A stretch of DNA of 8,469 nucleotides from Lawsonibacter hominis (GCF_014287895.1 NZ_JACOPP010000042.1:1-8469), one strand, 5' to 3'; shown: positions 1 to 7,170, numbered from the stretch's first letter. The notes: a model not told the origin generated them from the sequence alone. Made by a program: numbers and translations.

Positions 1-1192
1 CCGGTCGAATCAGGCGCGGGTCAATCGCCATCAGGCGGGCCTCACCGGTCAGCTTCAGCATATTATCTTCTTCCGGCTTCACTCGGCCGGTTCGGATTGC
101 TTCCGCCCGCAGAATAAAATCGGCCATGATCGCCTGCTGTGCGGGTGTGGCTTCCACCGAAACAATCTCCGCTTTACCAGTGCGAACAGCCGGGAGTCCG
201 GGAATATCCAACATATCCGCTGTTTTGATGTCAGCGACCTCACGAAAGACAGCCATCAGTTCAGGGAGATTGTAGAAACGGACGAAGCGATCACGCATCC
301 GATAGCCGCCGCCCTCCGGCTTCAATTCCAGCACAGAGGCTTTCTTTGCAAAATGGGCGATCCAGGTATCGAAGTAGGACCAGCCGAAGCGTTCCAACTC
401 CTGCGGCTGCAAATACCGCTGCATGACGAACAGTTCGGAAATCGAGTTACTGATTGGCGTTCCGGTCGCAAATACTACGCCGCGCCCCTGATTCGTTTCC
501 TGTAAATACTGGCATTTGAGCAGCATATCAAAGGCGCGTTGACTGCTTGAGGTTGTAATACCAGCCACATTCCGCAGCTTTGTAAAGACAAAGCAGTTTT
601 TGAAAAAGTGCGCCTCGTCCACCATCATCATATCTACGCCGAGCTGCTCAAAGGTCAGCAGATCGTCTTTCTTTTCCTCGGCAGACAGCTTTTTCAGCCG
701 CTCATCCAGATTTTTGCGGAAAATGACCATCTGCTTGACAGACCAATTCTCGCCATTTTCGCTCTTGATTTCATGGATTGCATTTTCAATATCGTTGATC
801 TGCCGTTCCAGCATAGCAATCTGCCGCTCTGTGGAGATTGGGATTTTCTCAAATTGGCTGTGCGCCAGAATCACTGCGTCATATTCTCCGGTGGCGATTT
901 TAGAAATGTAGCGGTTGCGGTTTTTGGGAGTAAAATCCTCTGCGGTGGATACCAAAAGGTTTGCATTGGGGAAAAAGCGGTAGAACTCTGTTGCCCACTG
1001 GCCCACCAGAGGATTGGGAACCACAAACACCGCCTTGTGGATCGCTCCCAGGTTCTTGAGGTACATCCCGGCGGCAATTAAAGCAGCGGTCTTTCCGGCG
1101 CCTACCTCATGTGCGGCAAGCCCCGTCCCGGTATAGATGACACGGGCAGCAAAATCAAGCTGGTGCTTCCGCAGCTTCATCTCCGTGTTCAT
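1..1192 (-). other. Protein domain: SNF2/DEAH helicase, N-terminal lobe and start of the second lobe
   Basis: From residue 1977 (MKLRKHQLDFAARVI, the Q-box-like entry) the protein reads as a superfamily 2 helicase of SNF2 type. Walker A is HEVGAGKTAAL (GAGKT 2007-2011). VPNPLVGQWATEF is motif Ia. MMMVDEAHFFKN is motif II (DEAH 2168-2171). VVFATGTPISNS is motif III (TGTP 2219-2222). Between Ia and II lies a charged helical insert (about 2090-2155) common in this clade. The arginine-finger lobe (motifs V and VI) is not reached. It would couple ATP hydrolysis to translocation on or unwinding of DNA. Confidence 0.9.
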
Positions 1193-4100
1193 GCCGGGAA
1201 ATACGAGATGGCTCCCATCAAACTCACGGGGGCGAACTGTGTTGAAGGTTTCATTGTAGATACGCAGAAGCCTATCCCGGCGCTCCGGTTCTTTCCAAAC
1301 CCAGGACGCAAATGCTTCCTGAATCTGTTGCTGCTTGGCACGGGCAATCATGGTTTCCTGTGCGTTGACTACATATTTAACCGACTTGTTGCCCTTTTCA
1401 TTGATGTATTCCTGCCGGTCACGGACAGTAGTGGACTGCATATTAAGGCAATCCTCAAAAATCTCATAAGCATTTTTCCGCTTGGTTCCGAAAGTCTGGT
1501 TGACCATTACGGAATCCGGTTCCGCATTTTTATTGGTGACACGCCAGGTCGTGGTATAGGAGAAATACTCAATGTCAATGCGGTGCCGGTTGTCGCCGCC
1601 CTCGATGACCTTTTCATATCCGCTGGTCTGGAAGGTTTCATACATGAATTGGCGGTAATACTCAATGGGAACCCAGATGGCACCCATATTCACTTCGATG
1701 TCGGCAGGAGTCAGCGGCTCCGGCTGTACTTCCTCCAAAGCCTCTACATTCCGGGCAAAGAGTTCCGGTTCTTCCGCTGCCTTCTGACGTGCGTAGAGCA
1801 GTTTATCCCGCACATGACCACTTAGATATTCTTCTGCAAGTTCCCATCCTTCCAGCGGATTACCGTAGTATTTCTGGGGATTGAGATAGATGCGAGTATC
1901 CAGCTCTTGCACCAACTCCTGTGGGGCTTTTCCTGTCAGGAAGGACATATAGGGCAGATCCACCCGCAGCTTGTGATTCAGGCAGATTTGAAGGGCGTCC
2001 TCGGCGGTGTCTGCATGGTTGACCTGACGGAAAGGACGGATGGTGGCTTTAGTGAAGATCGCTGATTTATCCCAACCGGTCTTGTCTTTCCGCTCATCCT
2101 CGATAGAGCGCAGCAAGGGGAATTGGTCATCATCAGAAAAAGCGAGGATGTTTCCTTTGCTGTTGATGGCTCCATACTTTGCAACGAAGCGGTCATATAC
2201 CTGATTGAGTGTGTCCTGTACTTTCTGGAGATCAACCGGGTCATACTCATGGGACTGGATGTTGATAACCTCCAGCAGCGCAGTACGGATTTCGCACAAT
2301 CCCTTGATTCTTTCGGCCTTCATGCCGGTGTAAGGCTGCGGGATCAGCTTATCTTTTTCACAGAAGAAGATCTCGCCATTCCGCACAACATAGGTGAAGT
2401 TTTTGGTTCCGGCCGGAGCGTCCTCATACTCTGTATTGCTTTCTTCCGGTTCGTCTGCCTCAATTTCTTCATCTGGCTCTGCTGTGAAACGGGCGTACAG
2501 GGAGTCAACCGCTTGGGTAAGATGCTGGTTCAGGTCAAAATCTTCCGGGGCAACACAGGCCGTCCCATCTTCGTTGCCGTACATATTCCGGCTGCTCACC
2601 ATCTCGCCCATGAGCATTTCGGGATTATCTTTGAAATAGCGGTTATAGGCGATCCATTTACTGCGGTCCAGGTCAGTTTCAATCCAGGACGGAAGATTCG
2701 CGCGATCAAGTTCTATGGGCTGCGTTCTCTTTTTCAAGAAAACAACATCCGCTGTTACATCGGTTCCCGCCAAAGCCTTGAACGCTGTGTTGGGTAGGCG
2801 AATGGCGCCGATGAACTCTGCCCGCCGTGCGATATATTCCCGAAGGCTCTCGTCCTTGCGATCCATAATTCCTTTGCTGGTGATAAAGGCAATGATACCG
2901 CCCGGTTTTGCAAGGTCCAGGGACTTGATGAAGAAATAGTCATGGATGTACGGGTTCAGGTCATTGTAGCGCCGGTCATAGATTTTCACGGAGTTGAACG
3001 GGATATTGCCCAGAATCACATCAAAGCTGTTGTCCTCAAATTTGGTGGCTTCATATCCCATGATGGAAATATCCGCATCAGGATAAAGCTGCTTTGCGAT
3101 TCTGCCGGTGATGGAATCCAACTCTACGCCAAACAGCTTGCTCCCTTGAAACTGCTCCGGCAGCACAGAATAGAAGTTGCCGGTTCCCATACCGGGGTCC
3201 AGGATTTTTCGGTCAGGGCCGCCCTCGAAGCCAAACCGTTCCAGGGCGCGGTAAATGTGCCGGATCAGGTCAGGCTCGGTGTAGTAGGCTGTGATGGTGG
3301 AGTTCATGGCTGCCTTGTATTCCACATCAGTCAGCAGGGACTTCAATTCCTGATATTCGTTCTCCCAACCAGAGGCCGTACTGGAGAAAGCATTGGCAAG
3401 CCCGCCCCATCCGACATAACGGGCAAGGATGATTTGTTCTTCCAGTGTCGCTGTCCGCTTTTCCAGCTCAATCTGCTTGAGCAGCTTGATTGCCATGACA
3501 TTGTTTTTATATTTGGTTTTTGCTCCACTTGGATACAGGTCATAGTCCTCAGAAAAACGGAAGTTGTGTGTGGCGACCTGCGGCGCCGCAGGTCGCTCAC
3601 GAAGGGGCGCCAGATCAGTGGGGGTGGCTTCATCCATAACAGCGGGCGCCTCTGCTGCTGTACCATCGCCCATTCGTACAAAGGCGCGAATGGGGCGCAG
3701 TTCTTCCAGCTCTTTTTCCAGCCGGTATTGCGTGTCCTCCAGATCGTCCATGTCGGCAGCTTCTTGGGGGGAGAGAATAGCCCCACCGTCCAGGCGCCGC
3801 ACATAAGCGTCAAATTCCCGCGTAATATCTTCAAGGTCATTTTGTACCCGGAGATAGTCGGGATTGGGCTGTTCATCCACCACGGCTTGGTACAGGGCCG
3901 AGCCATCCTCGGTCAAATACCCCCATACAATTTCCTCATTGGGATATTGCCCTTGCAGATAGCGGAGCATCTGGGTTGCGATACCTTGACGGCGGTAGTC
4001 CTCCAGAACTTCAATCATGCTGATATGGGGCCGCCCCTCAAAAATACTGTACCGGATGGTTCCAACCGTCAGCTCACCTCGGACCGCCTGCATCAGCATA

Positions 4101-7100
4101 TCAATCTGCCCATGATGGGCGTCCAGGGCTTCGTCTAAAATCTGTGTTTCCTCTGCTTCATCGTGTTCCCAGGGAGCCATACGGGTTTCATAATCGTCAA
4201 TTATTTCTTTGGTTATCCCTTCCGGCTTTTCCGGGAGCAGATCATACAGCTCTCGCATTTTAGCTATCTGTGCATGGATGCTACCCGCCCACAAATGCTT
4301 TTCGTGCTGATGGCCTTCACTTAGAAAATACTCGCAGTCCGCTTTAAGGCGCCCTAAAAGGCCATATTCAAAACTGTAATCATACGGTTCTGTTTCTCCC
4401 TCAAGCGGCTCATCGGTTTCCGGCTCCGGCAGACTGACAACAGGGGTTTCCAGATAGCGGCCTTCATCCACCAGGCGTTGCACGACACCGGCAGCCCGCG
4501 CCCAGGACAACTTTGTTTCCTGTGTTTCGCCCTGCTCATCCTGCCATTCGATAGTGACACCTTCACTATTGAACATGGCGTATTTCACGCCCATTTCATC
4601 ACCGGAGAACCCTTCATATCCATATAGCTTTTTTAGGAAAGTAGTAAATTCTGATCCGGTGGGGTGGGTCTGAGCAAACTCGTAGATTTGTTCTTTTTTT
4701 CCTGCGGTAAGTGGGCCTCTTTGCATGACACGCTCAACAAGCAGATCTTCCGTACTCTTTTCCAAGGACAGAAGGGAGAGCTGCTCCGGCTGTTCTTCTT
4801 CCACGACCGGAACAGCTTCGGCAGCCGGGCGCAAATCCACATCGACTTCTTCATCGTTGACCATCATAGAGGCCCGCACCGGCTCATAGCCTTGGCTGCG
4901 GATATTGTTCAGCCAGGTGGCAAAGAAACTGTTGAACCCGTTGATTGCTTTCTCGTATGCGGGGTCGTCGGGATCAGCCTCGTTATATACACCAATGCCG
5001 CTGTTCTCATAACTGAAAGCCCGAAGTGTCCCAGCCTCTTTGTCGATTTGGAAGTCCATATAAGGGTCATACATCCGGTCGCCGTTCTGCATATAGTAAT
5101 GCTCCATGCAGTAATGGGAACCGTATTTATGGTGAATGACCAGAGGATAGTAGGCTTCTCCGGCCTCCAGCCGCAGATACTCATATTGACCGGACACAAT
5201 CTCCGGGAACAACTCTTGAAAGCGGCGGAAATTCTTGTGCGCCGTCGTGTTTTCTTTGACGGGCGGCGGTGTAGGCTGCTCCGCTGTATCTGTGGGGAGA
5301 GCCGTTTCGGGGGCCTCCACAACAACAGGGGGATTTTCGTCAGGAACGGATGCAGGCTCGTCACCGGCTGCTGGCGTGTCGTTTTCCATTTGAACAATCG
5401 CCTGCGGCTTGACCGGTTCCACTACGGTTTCTCCGGCTTCATAGGCAACAGCATCCAGAACATAATCAAAATCCGCTTCTCCAATGGTCATTTGCCGGTG
5501 AGGACCGCCCATTTCATCAACTTCATCAGGGATGTTATAATCCCCGATGGGGTCAGGTTGCTCCTCTACAACAGGATTGGGATAGTCGCCATCCTCGATC
5601 ATGGCATCCAGTAAAAACGCCAGCCCGTTCCAGGGAATGTAGGTATAGCCTTCATCAAAGAAAAATGAAATGCCATCTTCACCATGCAACCGGGTACGAT
5701 AGAGAAAATCGCCCTGATATTCACGGTCGCCATAGGGAGTAAAGAGAGCCGCAATCTGCCGCCCTTTGTCTGACCAGTCAGGATTGAGCGGCGGTTCTGA
5801 CAATACGCTGCGAACCGCGCTGTGCAGCTCTGGGGGGTATAGATTGGGGCTGGTCAGGATGTACTCATAATTGCGCCGGACTTCTGCATCGGTAAAATGG
5901 CGTGTCGGTTGTTCCGCAGGAACAGAAAAAGAGCCGTCCTTTTCAGACGGCTCTCCCACAGGTGCGGCGCTCGGCGCCACTTCTGTATTTGGCTGTTCTT
6001 CGGTCAGCGGGGAATCAGGACTACGCTCTGGAGTACGGTTTCCTCCGCCATCAGTTTCAGACTGTTCAGGTGTCGCGTCCGCTCCATGATGTCCTCGGTC
6101 TGCGGAAGCGGCTCCTGCTGGAGCATTTGCTGCGTCAGGGCTTCGATCTTCTCGGTCGCCTCGTCCTGTACCCGGTGCATGATCTCCATCAGACTGCCAT
6201 CCATTTTCAAAGTCGTAAATCGCTCCGGGTGATTCTCTCTGAGGTATTCCAGGGCCATCCGGCCGTACCTGCCCAGAGGTTGATCTGCTTCGCTGCTGTT
6301 GGAGATTTGCAGATCGGGAAGCATCATCCCGTCCTGCTCCCTGTATTTCAGATTGATATTCGGTTTGCTCATGTTGTGCCATCCTTTCACGATTGATAAT
6401 CTTGATGTTCCGTTCTACTTCTAACAGGATACCTTTGGAAAGGGCGGTTACTGCCGTACCCAGATGTGCAACCAGCGGGAGTGTATTAAAATGGCTGACC
6501 GTCGCCATGCCGTCACTCAACTGGATTTCTTCATCCGACAGGTGACACTTTTTGCCGATGAAATAAGAAATGCTGTCGGTCAAAAGCTGGATGTATTGGG
6601 CTTCAAAACCACCGGCCGGGATCTCGGTGAACAAATGGCCTTTGGTTTCCTGCTTGAGTTCCTGCAAAAAGTGGTTGTAATTCTCTGCGACAGATTCGCT
6701 TGCCATCGCATACAGCGCTTGGGGAAAATCCTGCTTGGGGAAACCGTGTGCATACGACAGGCGCTCGGTCAGGGCCTTTTTCATTTCATCGGAAAGCTGC
6801 CAGTCCGTAGGATGAATCTCTTTGCCAGTAGTTTGGCTTACATCAAAGAGATAGTCAAGAGTGAGTTTGGCATTCCGGTAGACGCAAACGGCTACGCCCT
6901 TTGCACGGGGAATCAAATTTCTGCCTATGGTGGCCCATTGCTTTCGTGTTGCCAGAATAGAAACATCCTCGTCCTGTGCGTACACAAGAAGTATGTTGTC
7001 AAAACTGTGCTTATGGAACTGCGATGCAAATGCCAGATAATCCCGCCAGTTGTGTTCATTTCGGACAATATAGGGAGCCATGACTTCATATATCGTCCGC

Positions 7101-7120
7101 AGGCGTTCATCATTTCTCAA
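1..7120 (-). CDS. Giant polyvalent protein: ArdC-like domain, DNA N6-adenine methyltransferase and SNF2/DEAH helicase (3' end outside window)
   Basis: One open frame of at least 2373 codons runs off the left edge. It resembles the very large 'helicase/N-6 DNA methylase' proteins of Firmicute conjugative elements, thought to be delivered or expressed during transfer to modify and protect element DNA. Domains by residue: ArdC-N-like 1-110 with a helical extension to about 248; disordered linker about 250-400; unassigned conserved domain about 405-515; Pro/Glu-rich linker 525-625; a domain resembling DUF6908 629-715; a helicase-associated helical domain about 808-888; another polyvalent-protein-type helical domain 914-981; GNAT-like 1015-1081; methyltransferase about 1186-1463 (DPGMGTG at 1309, NIPF at 1372-1375); SNF2 helicase from 1977 (GAGKT 2007-2011, DEAH 2168-2171, TGTP 2219-2222). 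The start is TTG at 7120: AAGGAGGT lies 9 bases upstream, an in-frame TAA is at 7153, and no ATG or GTG lies between. The register was checked at many points and shows no frameshift. The helicase C-terminal lobe must lie further left. Confidence 0.93.
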   Translation of the reverse strand, partial: MRNDERLRTIYEVMAPYIVRNEHNWRDYLAFASQFHKHSFDNILLVYAQDEDVSILATRKQWATIGRNLIPRAKGVAVCVYRNAKLTLDYLFDVSQTTGKEIHPTDWQLSDEMKKALTERLSYAHGFPKQDFPQALYAMASESVAENYNHFLQELKQETKGHLFTEIPAGGFEAQYIQLLTDSISYFIGKKCHLSDEEIQLSDGMATVSHFNTLPLVAHLGTAVTALSKGILLEVERNIKIINRERMAQHEQTEYQSEIQGAGRDDASRSANLQQQRSRSTSGQVRPDGPGIPQRESPGAIYDFENGWQSDGDHAPGTGRGDREDRSPDAANAPAGAASADRGHHGADATPEQSETDGGGNRTPERSPDSPLTEEQPNTEVAPSAAPVGEPSEKDGSFSVPAEQPTRHFTDAEVRRNYEYILTSPNLYPPELHSAVRSVLSEPPLNPDWSDKGRQIAALFTPYGDREYQGDFLYRTRLHGEDGISFFFDEGYTYIPWNGLAFLLDAMIEDGDYPNPVVEEQPDPIGDYNIPDEVDEMGGPHRQMTIGEADFDYVLDAVAYEAGETVVEPVKPQAIVQMENDTPAAGDEPASVPDENPPVVVEAPETALPTDTAEQPTPPPVKENTTAHKNFRRFQELFPEIVSGQYEYLRLEAGEAYYPLVIHHKYGSHYCMEHYYMQNGDRMYDPYMDFQIDKEAGTLRAFSYENSGIGVYNEADPDDPAYEKAINGFNSFFATWLNNIRSQGYEPVRASMMVNDEEVDVDLRPAAEAVPVVEEEQPEQLSLLSLEKSTEDLLVERVMQRGPLTAGKKEQIYEFAQTHPTGSEFTTFLKKLYGYEGFSGDEMGVKYAMFNSEGVTIEWQDEQGETQETKLSWARAAGVVQRLVDEGRYLETPVVSLPEPETDEPLEGETEPYDYSFEYGLLGRLKADCEYFLSEGHQHEKHLWAGSIHAQIAKMRELYDLLPEKPEGITKEIIDDYETRMAPWEHDEAEETQILDEALDAHHGQIDMLMQAVRGELTVGTIRYSIFEGRPHISMIEVLEDYRRQGIATQMLRYLQGQYPNEEIVWGYLTEDGSALYQAVVDEQPNPDYLRVQNDLEDITREFDAYVRRLDGGAILSPQEAADMDDLEDTQYRLEKELEELRPIRAFVRMGDGTAAEAPAVMDEATPTDLAPLRERPAAPQVATHNFRFSEDYDLYPSGAKTKYKNNVMAIKLLKQIELEKRTATLEEQIILARYVGWGGLANAFSSTASGWENEYQELKSLLTDVEYKAAMNSTITAYYTEPDLIRHIYRALERFGFEGGPDRKILDPGMGTGNFYSVLPEQFQGSKLFGVELDSITGRIAKQLYPDADISIMGYEATKFEDNSFDVILGNIPFNSVKIYDRRYNDLNPYIHDYFFIKSLDLAKPGGIIAFITSKGIMDRKDESLREYIARRAEFIGAIRLPNTAFKALAGTDVTADVVFLKKRTQPIELDRANLPSWIETDLDRSKWIAYNRYFKDNPEMLMGEMVSSRNMYGNEDGTACVAPEDFDLNQHLTQAVDSLYARFTAEPDEEIEADEPEESNTEYEDAPAGTKNFTYVVRNGEIFFCEKDKLIPQPYTGMKAERIKGLCEIRTALLEVINIQSHEYDPVDLQKVQDTLNQVYDRFVAKYGAINSKGNILAFSDDDQFPLLRSIEDERKDKTGWDKSAIFTKATIRPFRQVNHADTAEDALQICLNHKLRVDLPYMSFLTGKAPQELVQELDTRIYLNPQKYYGNPLEGWELAEEYLSGHVRDKLLYARQKAAEEPELFARNVEALEEVQPEPLTPADIEVNMGAIWVPIEYYRQFMYETFQTSGYEKVIEGGDNRHRIDIEYFSYTTTWRVTNKNAEPDSVMVNQTFGTKRKNAYEIFEDCLNMQSTTVRDRQEYINEKGNKSVKYVVNAQETMIARAKQQQIQEAFASWVWKEPERRDRLLRIYNETFNTVRPREFDGSHLVFPGMNTEMKLRKHQLDFAARVIYTGTGLAAHEVGAGKTAALIAAGMYLKNLGAIHKAVFVVPNPLVGQWATEFYRFFPNANLLVSTAEDFTPKNRNRYISKIATGEYDAVILAHSQFEKIPISTERQIAMLERQINDIENAIHEIKSENGENWSVKQMVIFRKNLDERLKKLSAEEKKDDLLTFEQLGVDMMMVDEAHFFKNCFVFTKLRNVAGITTSSSQRAFDMLLKCQYLQETNQGRGVVFATGTPISNSISELFVMQRYLQPQELERFGWSYFDTWIAHFAKKASVLELKPEGGGYRMRDRFVRFYNLPELMAVFREVADIKTADMLDIPGLPAVRTGKAEIVSVEATPAQQAIMADFILRAEAIRTGRVKPEEDNMLKLTGEARLMAIDPRLIRP
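2733..3565 (-). other. Protein domain: N6-adenine DNA methyltransferase in the giant protein
   Basis: Residues about 1186-1463 form a class I methyltransferase. The lead-in RYVGWGGL is typical of this clade. Motif I for S-adenosylmethionine is LDPGMGTGNF (1307-1316). VELDSITG provides the acidic residue after strand 2. Motif IV is FDVILGNIPFNS, with NIPF at 1372-1375, where classical enzymes have NPPY/F. IHDYFFIKSLDLAKPGGIIAFIT is motif V-VI and the next strand. This would methylate adenine in element DNA, plausibly to evade restriction; specificity is unknown. Position within the helicase polypeptide is standard for this family. Confidence 0.88.
3573..3596. repeat. Perfect 24-bp palindrome in the linker before the methyltransferase domain
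   Basis: GCGACCTGCGGC is followed immediately by its exact reverse complement, with no spacer, giving a 24-bp GC-rich dyad. It lies in the giant gene over residues about 1176-1183 (AAPQVAT region) at the junction between the accessory domains and the methyltransferase. It has no T run on either side, so it is not a terminator. It could be a protein-binding site, a cruciform, or a chance of codon choice. Its function is unknown. Confidence 0.85.
3878..4078 (-). other. Protein domain: GNAT-like acetyltransferase fold in the giant protein
   Basis: Residues 1015-1081 read as GNAT strands and the acetyl-CoA loop: GELTVGTIRYSIFEGRPHI (strands), SMIEVLEDYRRQGIATQML (strand, then the R/Q-x-x-G-x-A/G loop at RRQGIAT 1043-1049, then the following helix), and EEIVWGYLTEDGSALYQAV with the 'A..LY' pattern often seen near the end of GNAT domains. 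It is shorter than a full GNAT (about 140 residues), so the first strand and helix may lie in the preceding 30-40 residues or be missing. The substrate is unknown. Acetyltransferase-like modules have been described among polyvalent proteins of mobile elements. Confidence 0.55.
5925..5955 (-). terminator. Intrinsic (rho-independent) terminator downstream of tnpV, inside the giant ORF
   Basis: On the minus strand a perfect 9-bp stem, AGAGCCGTC pairing with GACGGCTCT, closes a 7-base loop (TGAAAAG). The T at the end of the second arm plus four more T make a run of five, then CTGTT follows. The plus-strand side has no matching T run, so the structure is oriented to stop minus-strand transcripts. 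It starts about 50 bases past the tnpV stop codon. In the giant frame the same bases encode EPSEKDGSFS, so that transcript must pass a terminator, perhaps because translating ribosomes prevent the hairpin forming. A further short GC hairpin (5964-5980) lies just before it. Confidence 0.65.
6004..6372 (-). CDS. tnpV: TnpV-family transposon-encoded protein, nested out of frame inside the giant gene
   Basis: This complete 122-codon ORF (TGA stop at 6006-6004) lies entirely within the giant gene, with its codons one base downstream of that gene's register. It matches the TnpV family, named from Tn4451: a short lead (NLKYREQDGMMLPDLQI), then PLGRYGRMALEYLRENH (32-48, the family's most conserved part), a DGSLMEIMHRVQDEATEKI helix, and a final TRHLNSLKLMAEETVLQ helix corresponding to the family's 'W..RMN.IR..AEEIV'. 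Its function is unknown, probably a small element-encoded accessory protein. AAAGGA ends 9 bases before ATG 6372, supporting this start over the GTG at 6390. An intrinsic terminator follows about 50 bases after the stop. Other ORFs in this same shifted frame have implausible composition, so openness alone is weak evidence; the family match, ribosome binding site and terminator carry the call. Expression alongside the giant gene is unproven. Confidence 0.72.
   Translation of the reverse strand: MSKPNINLKYREQDGMMLPDLQISNSSEADQPLGRYGRMALEYLRENHPERFTTLKMDGSLMEIMHRVQDEATEKIEALTQQMLQQEPLPQTEDIMERTRHLNSLKLMAEETVLQSVVLIPR
6377..7120 (-). other. Protein domain: ArdC N-terminal-like unit of the giant protein
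   Basis: Residues 1-248 of the giant protein form a self-contained block. The segment NWRDYLAFASQFHKHSF (24-40), then DNILLVYAQ (41-49), ATRKQW (57-62) and GRNLIPRAKGVAV (66-78) follows the pattern of the ArdC N-terminal domain (Trp, 'YSF.N..LI..Q', 'TW..LGR.V.KG.KG'). In ArdC antirestriction proteins this domain binds single-stranded DNA and protects the incoming strand. No metallopeptidase HExxH motif is seen after it, so only the binding half appears present. A mostly helical segment (about 100-248) ends just where the overlapping tnpV starts. The assignment comes from motif spacing read by eye. Confidence 0.65.
6382..6387 (-). promoter_or_regulatory. Ribosome binding site of nested tnpV
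   Basis: AAAGGA reads on the minus strand and ends 9 bases before the ATG at 6372. It lies inside the coding sequence of the giant gene (around residue 246) and supports internal initiation at MSKPNIN. It is weaker than the two other ribosome binding sites in the window. Confidence 0.5.
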
Positions 7121-7129
7121 CGGTATCTG

Positions 7130-7137
7130 ACCTCCTT
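7130..7137 (-). promoter_or_regulatory. Ribosome binding site fixing a TTG start for the giant gene
   Basis: AAGGAGGT lies 9 bases before TTG at 7120 in the 40-base gap after parB. The first in-frame ATG (7081) is 13 codons further on, has no comparable site, and would remove part of the conserved N-terminus. The near-perfect Shine-Dalgarno sequence probably compensates for the weak start codon. Confidence 0.75.
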
Positions 7138-7154
7138 CCTGTATTGGTGATTAT

Positions 7155-7170
7155 GGCCGGTTATCCGGCC
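7155..7170. repeat. GC-only hairpin across the parB stop codon
   Basis: GGCCGG, loop TTAT, CCGGCC. On the minus strand the loop contains the parB TAA stop (7163-7161). No T run follows on the minus strand, so it is not a good terminator. It may stabilise the parB mRNA end or modulate expression of the giant gene, whose ribosome binding site begins 18 bases further on. Confidence 0.5.

Noticed and set aside
3343..3906. Minus-strand ORFs in the same shifted frame as tnpV (also 4909-5397, 4354-4566, 4633-4854, 1978-2250, 871-1077, 2755-2943, 6925-7113)
   Set aside because: They have no recognisable family, odd Trp/Arg/Ser/Pro-rich composition, and no terminator-like end that I noticed. They show that this frame is often open by chance, which is why tnpV was accepted only on homology and signals.
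2942..4138. Long plus-strand ORFs opposite the giant gene (also 1109-1825, 2123-2797, 4664-5614, 6464-7150) and opposite parB (7173-8270)
   Set aside because: Those opposite the giant gene all start in one register, in which each antisense codon is the exact reverse complement of a sense codon. Openness follows from rarity of TTA, CTA and TCA codons in the sense gene. The products lack family features, and the sense strand encodes clear ParB, methyltransferase and helicase motifs.
5964..5980. Short GC hairpin (GCGGCGC, loop TCG, GCGCCAC) upstream of the terminator
   Set aside because: Its 7-bp stem includes one G-T pair and has no T run; it is too weak to call as a separate element and is noted only with the terminator.
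6377..6480. Possible promoter for tnpV upstream of its ribosome binding site
   Set aside because: Only a poor TTAGAA / GATTAT pair at 17-base spacing was seen, with no good -35 or extended -10, so no promoter is called.
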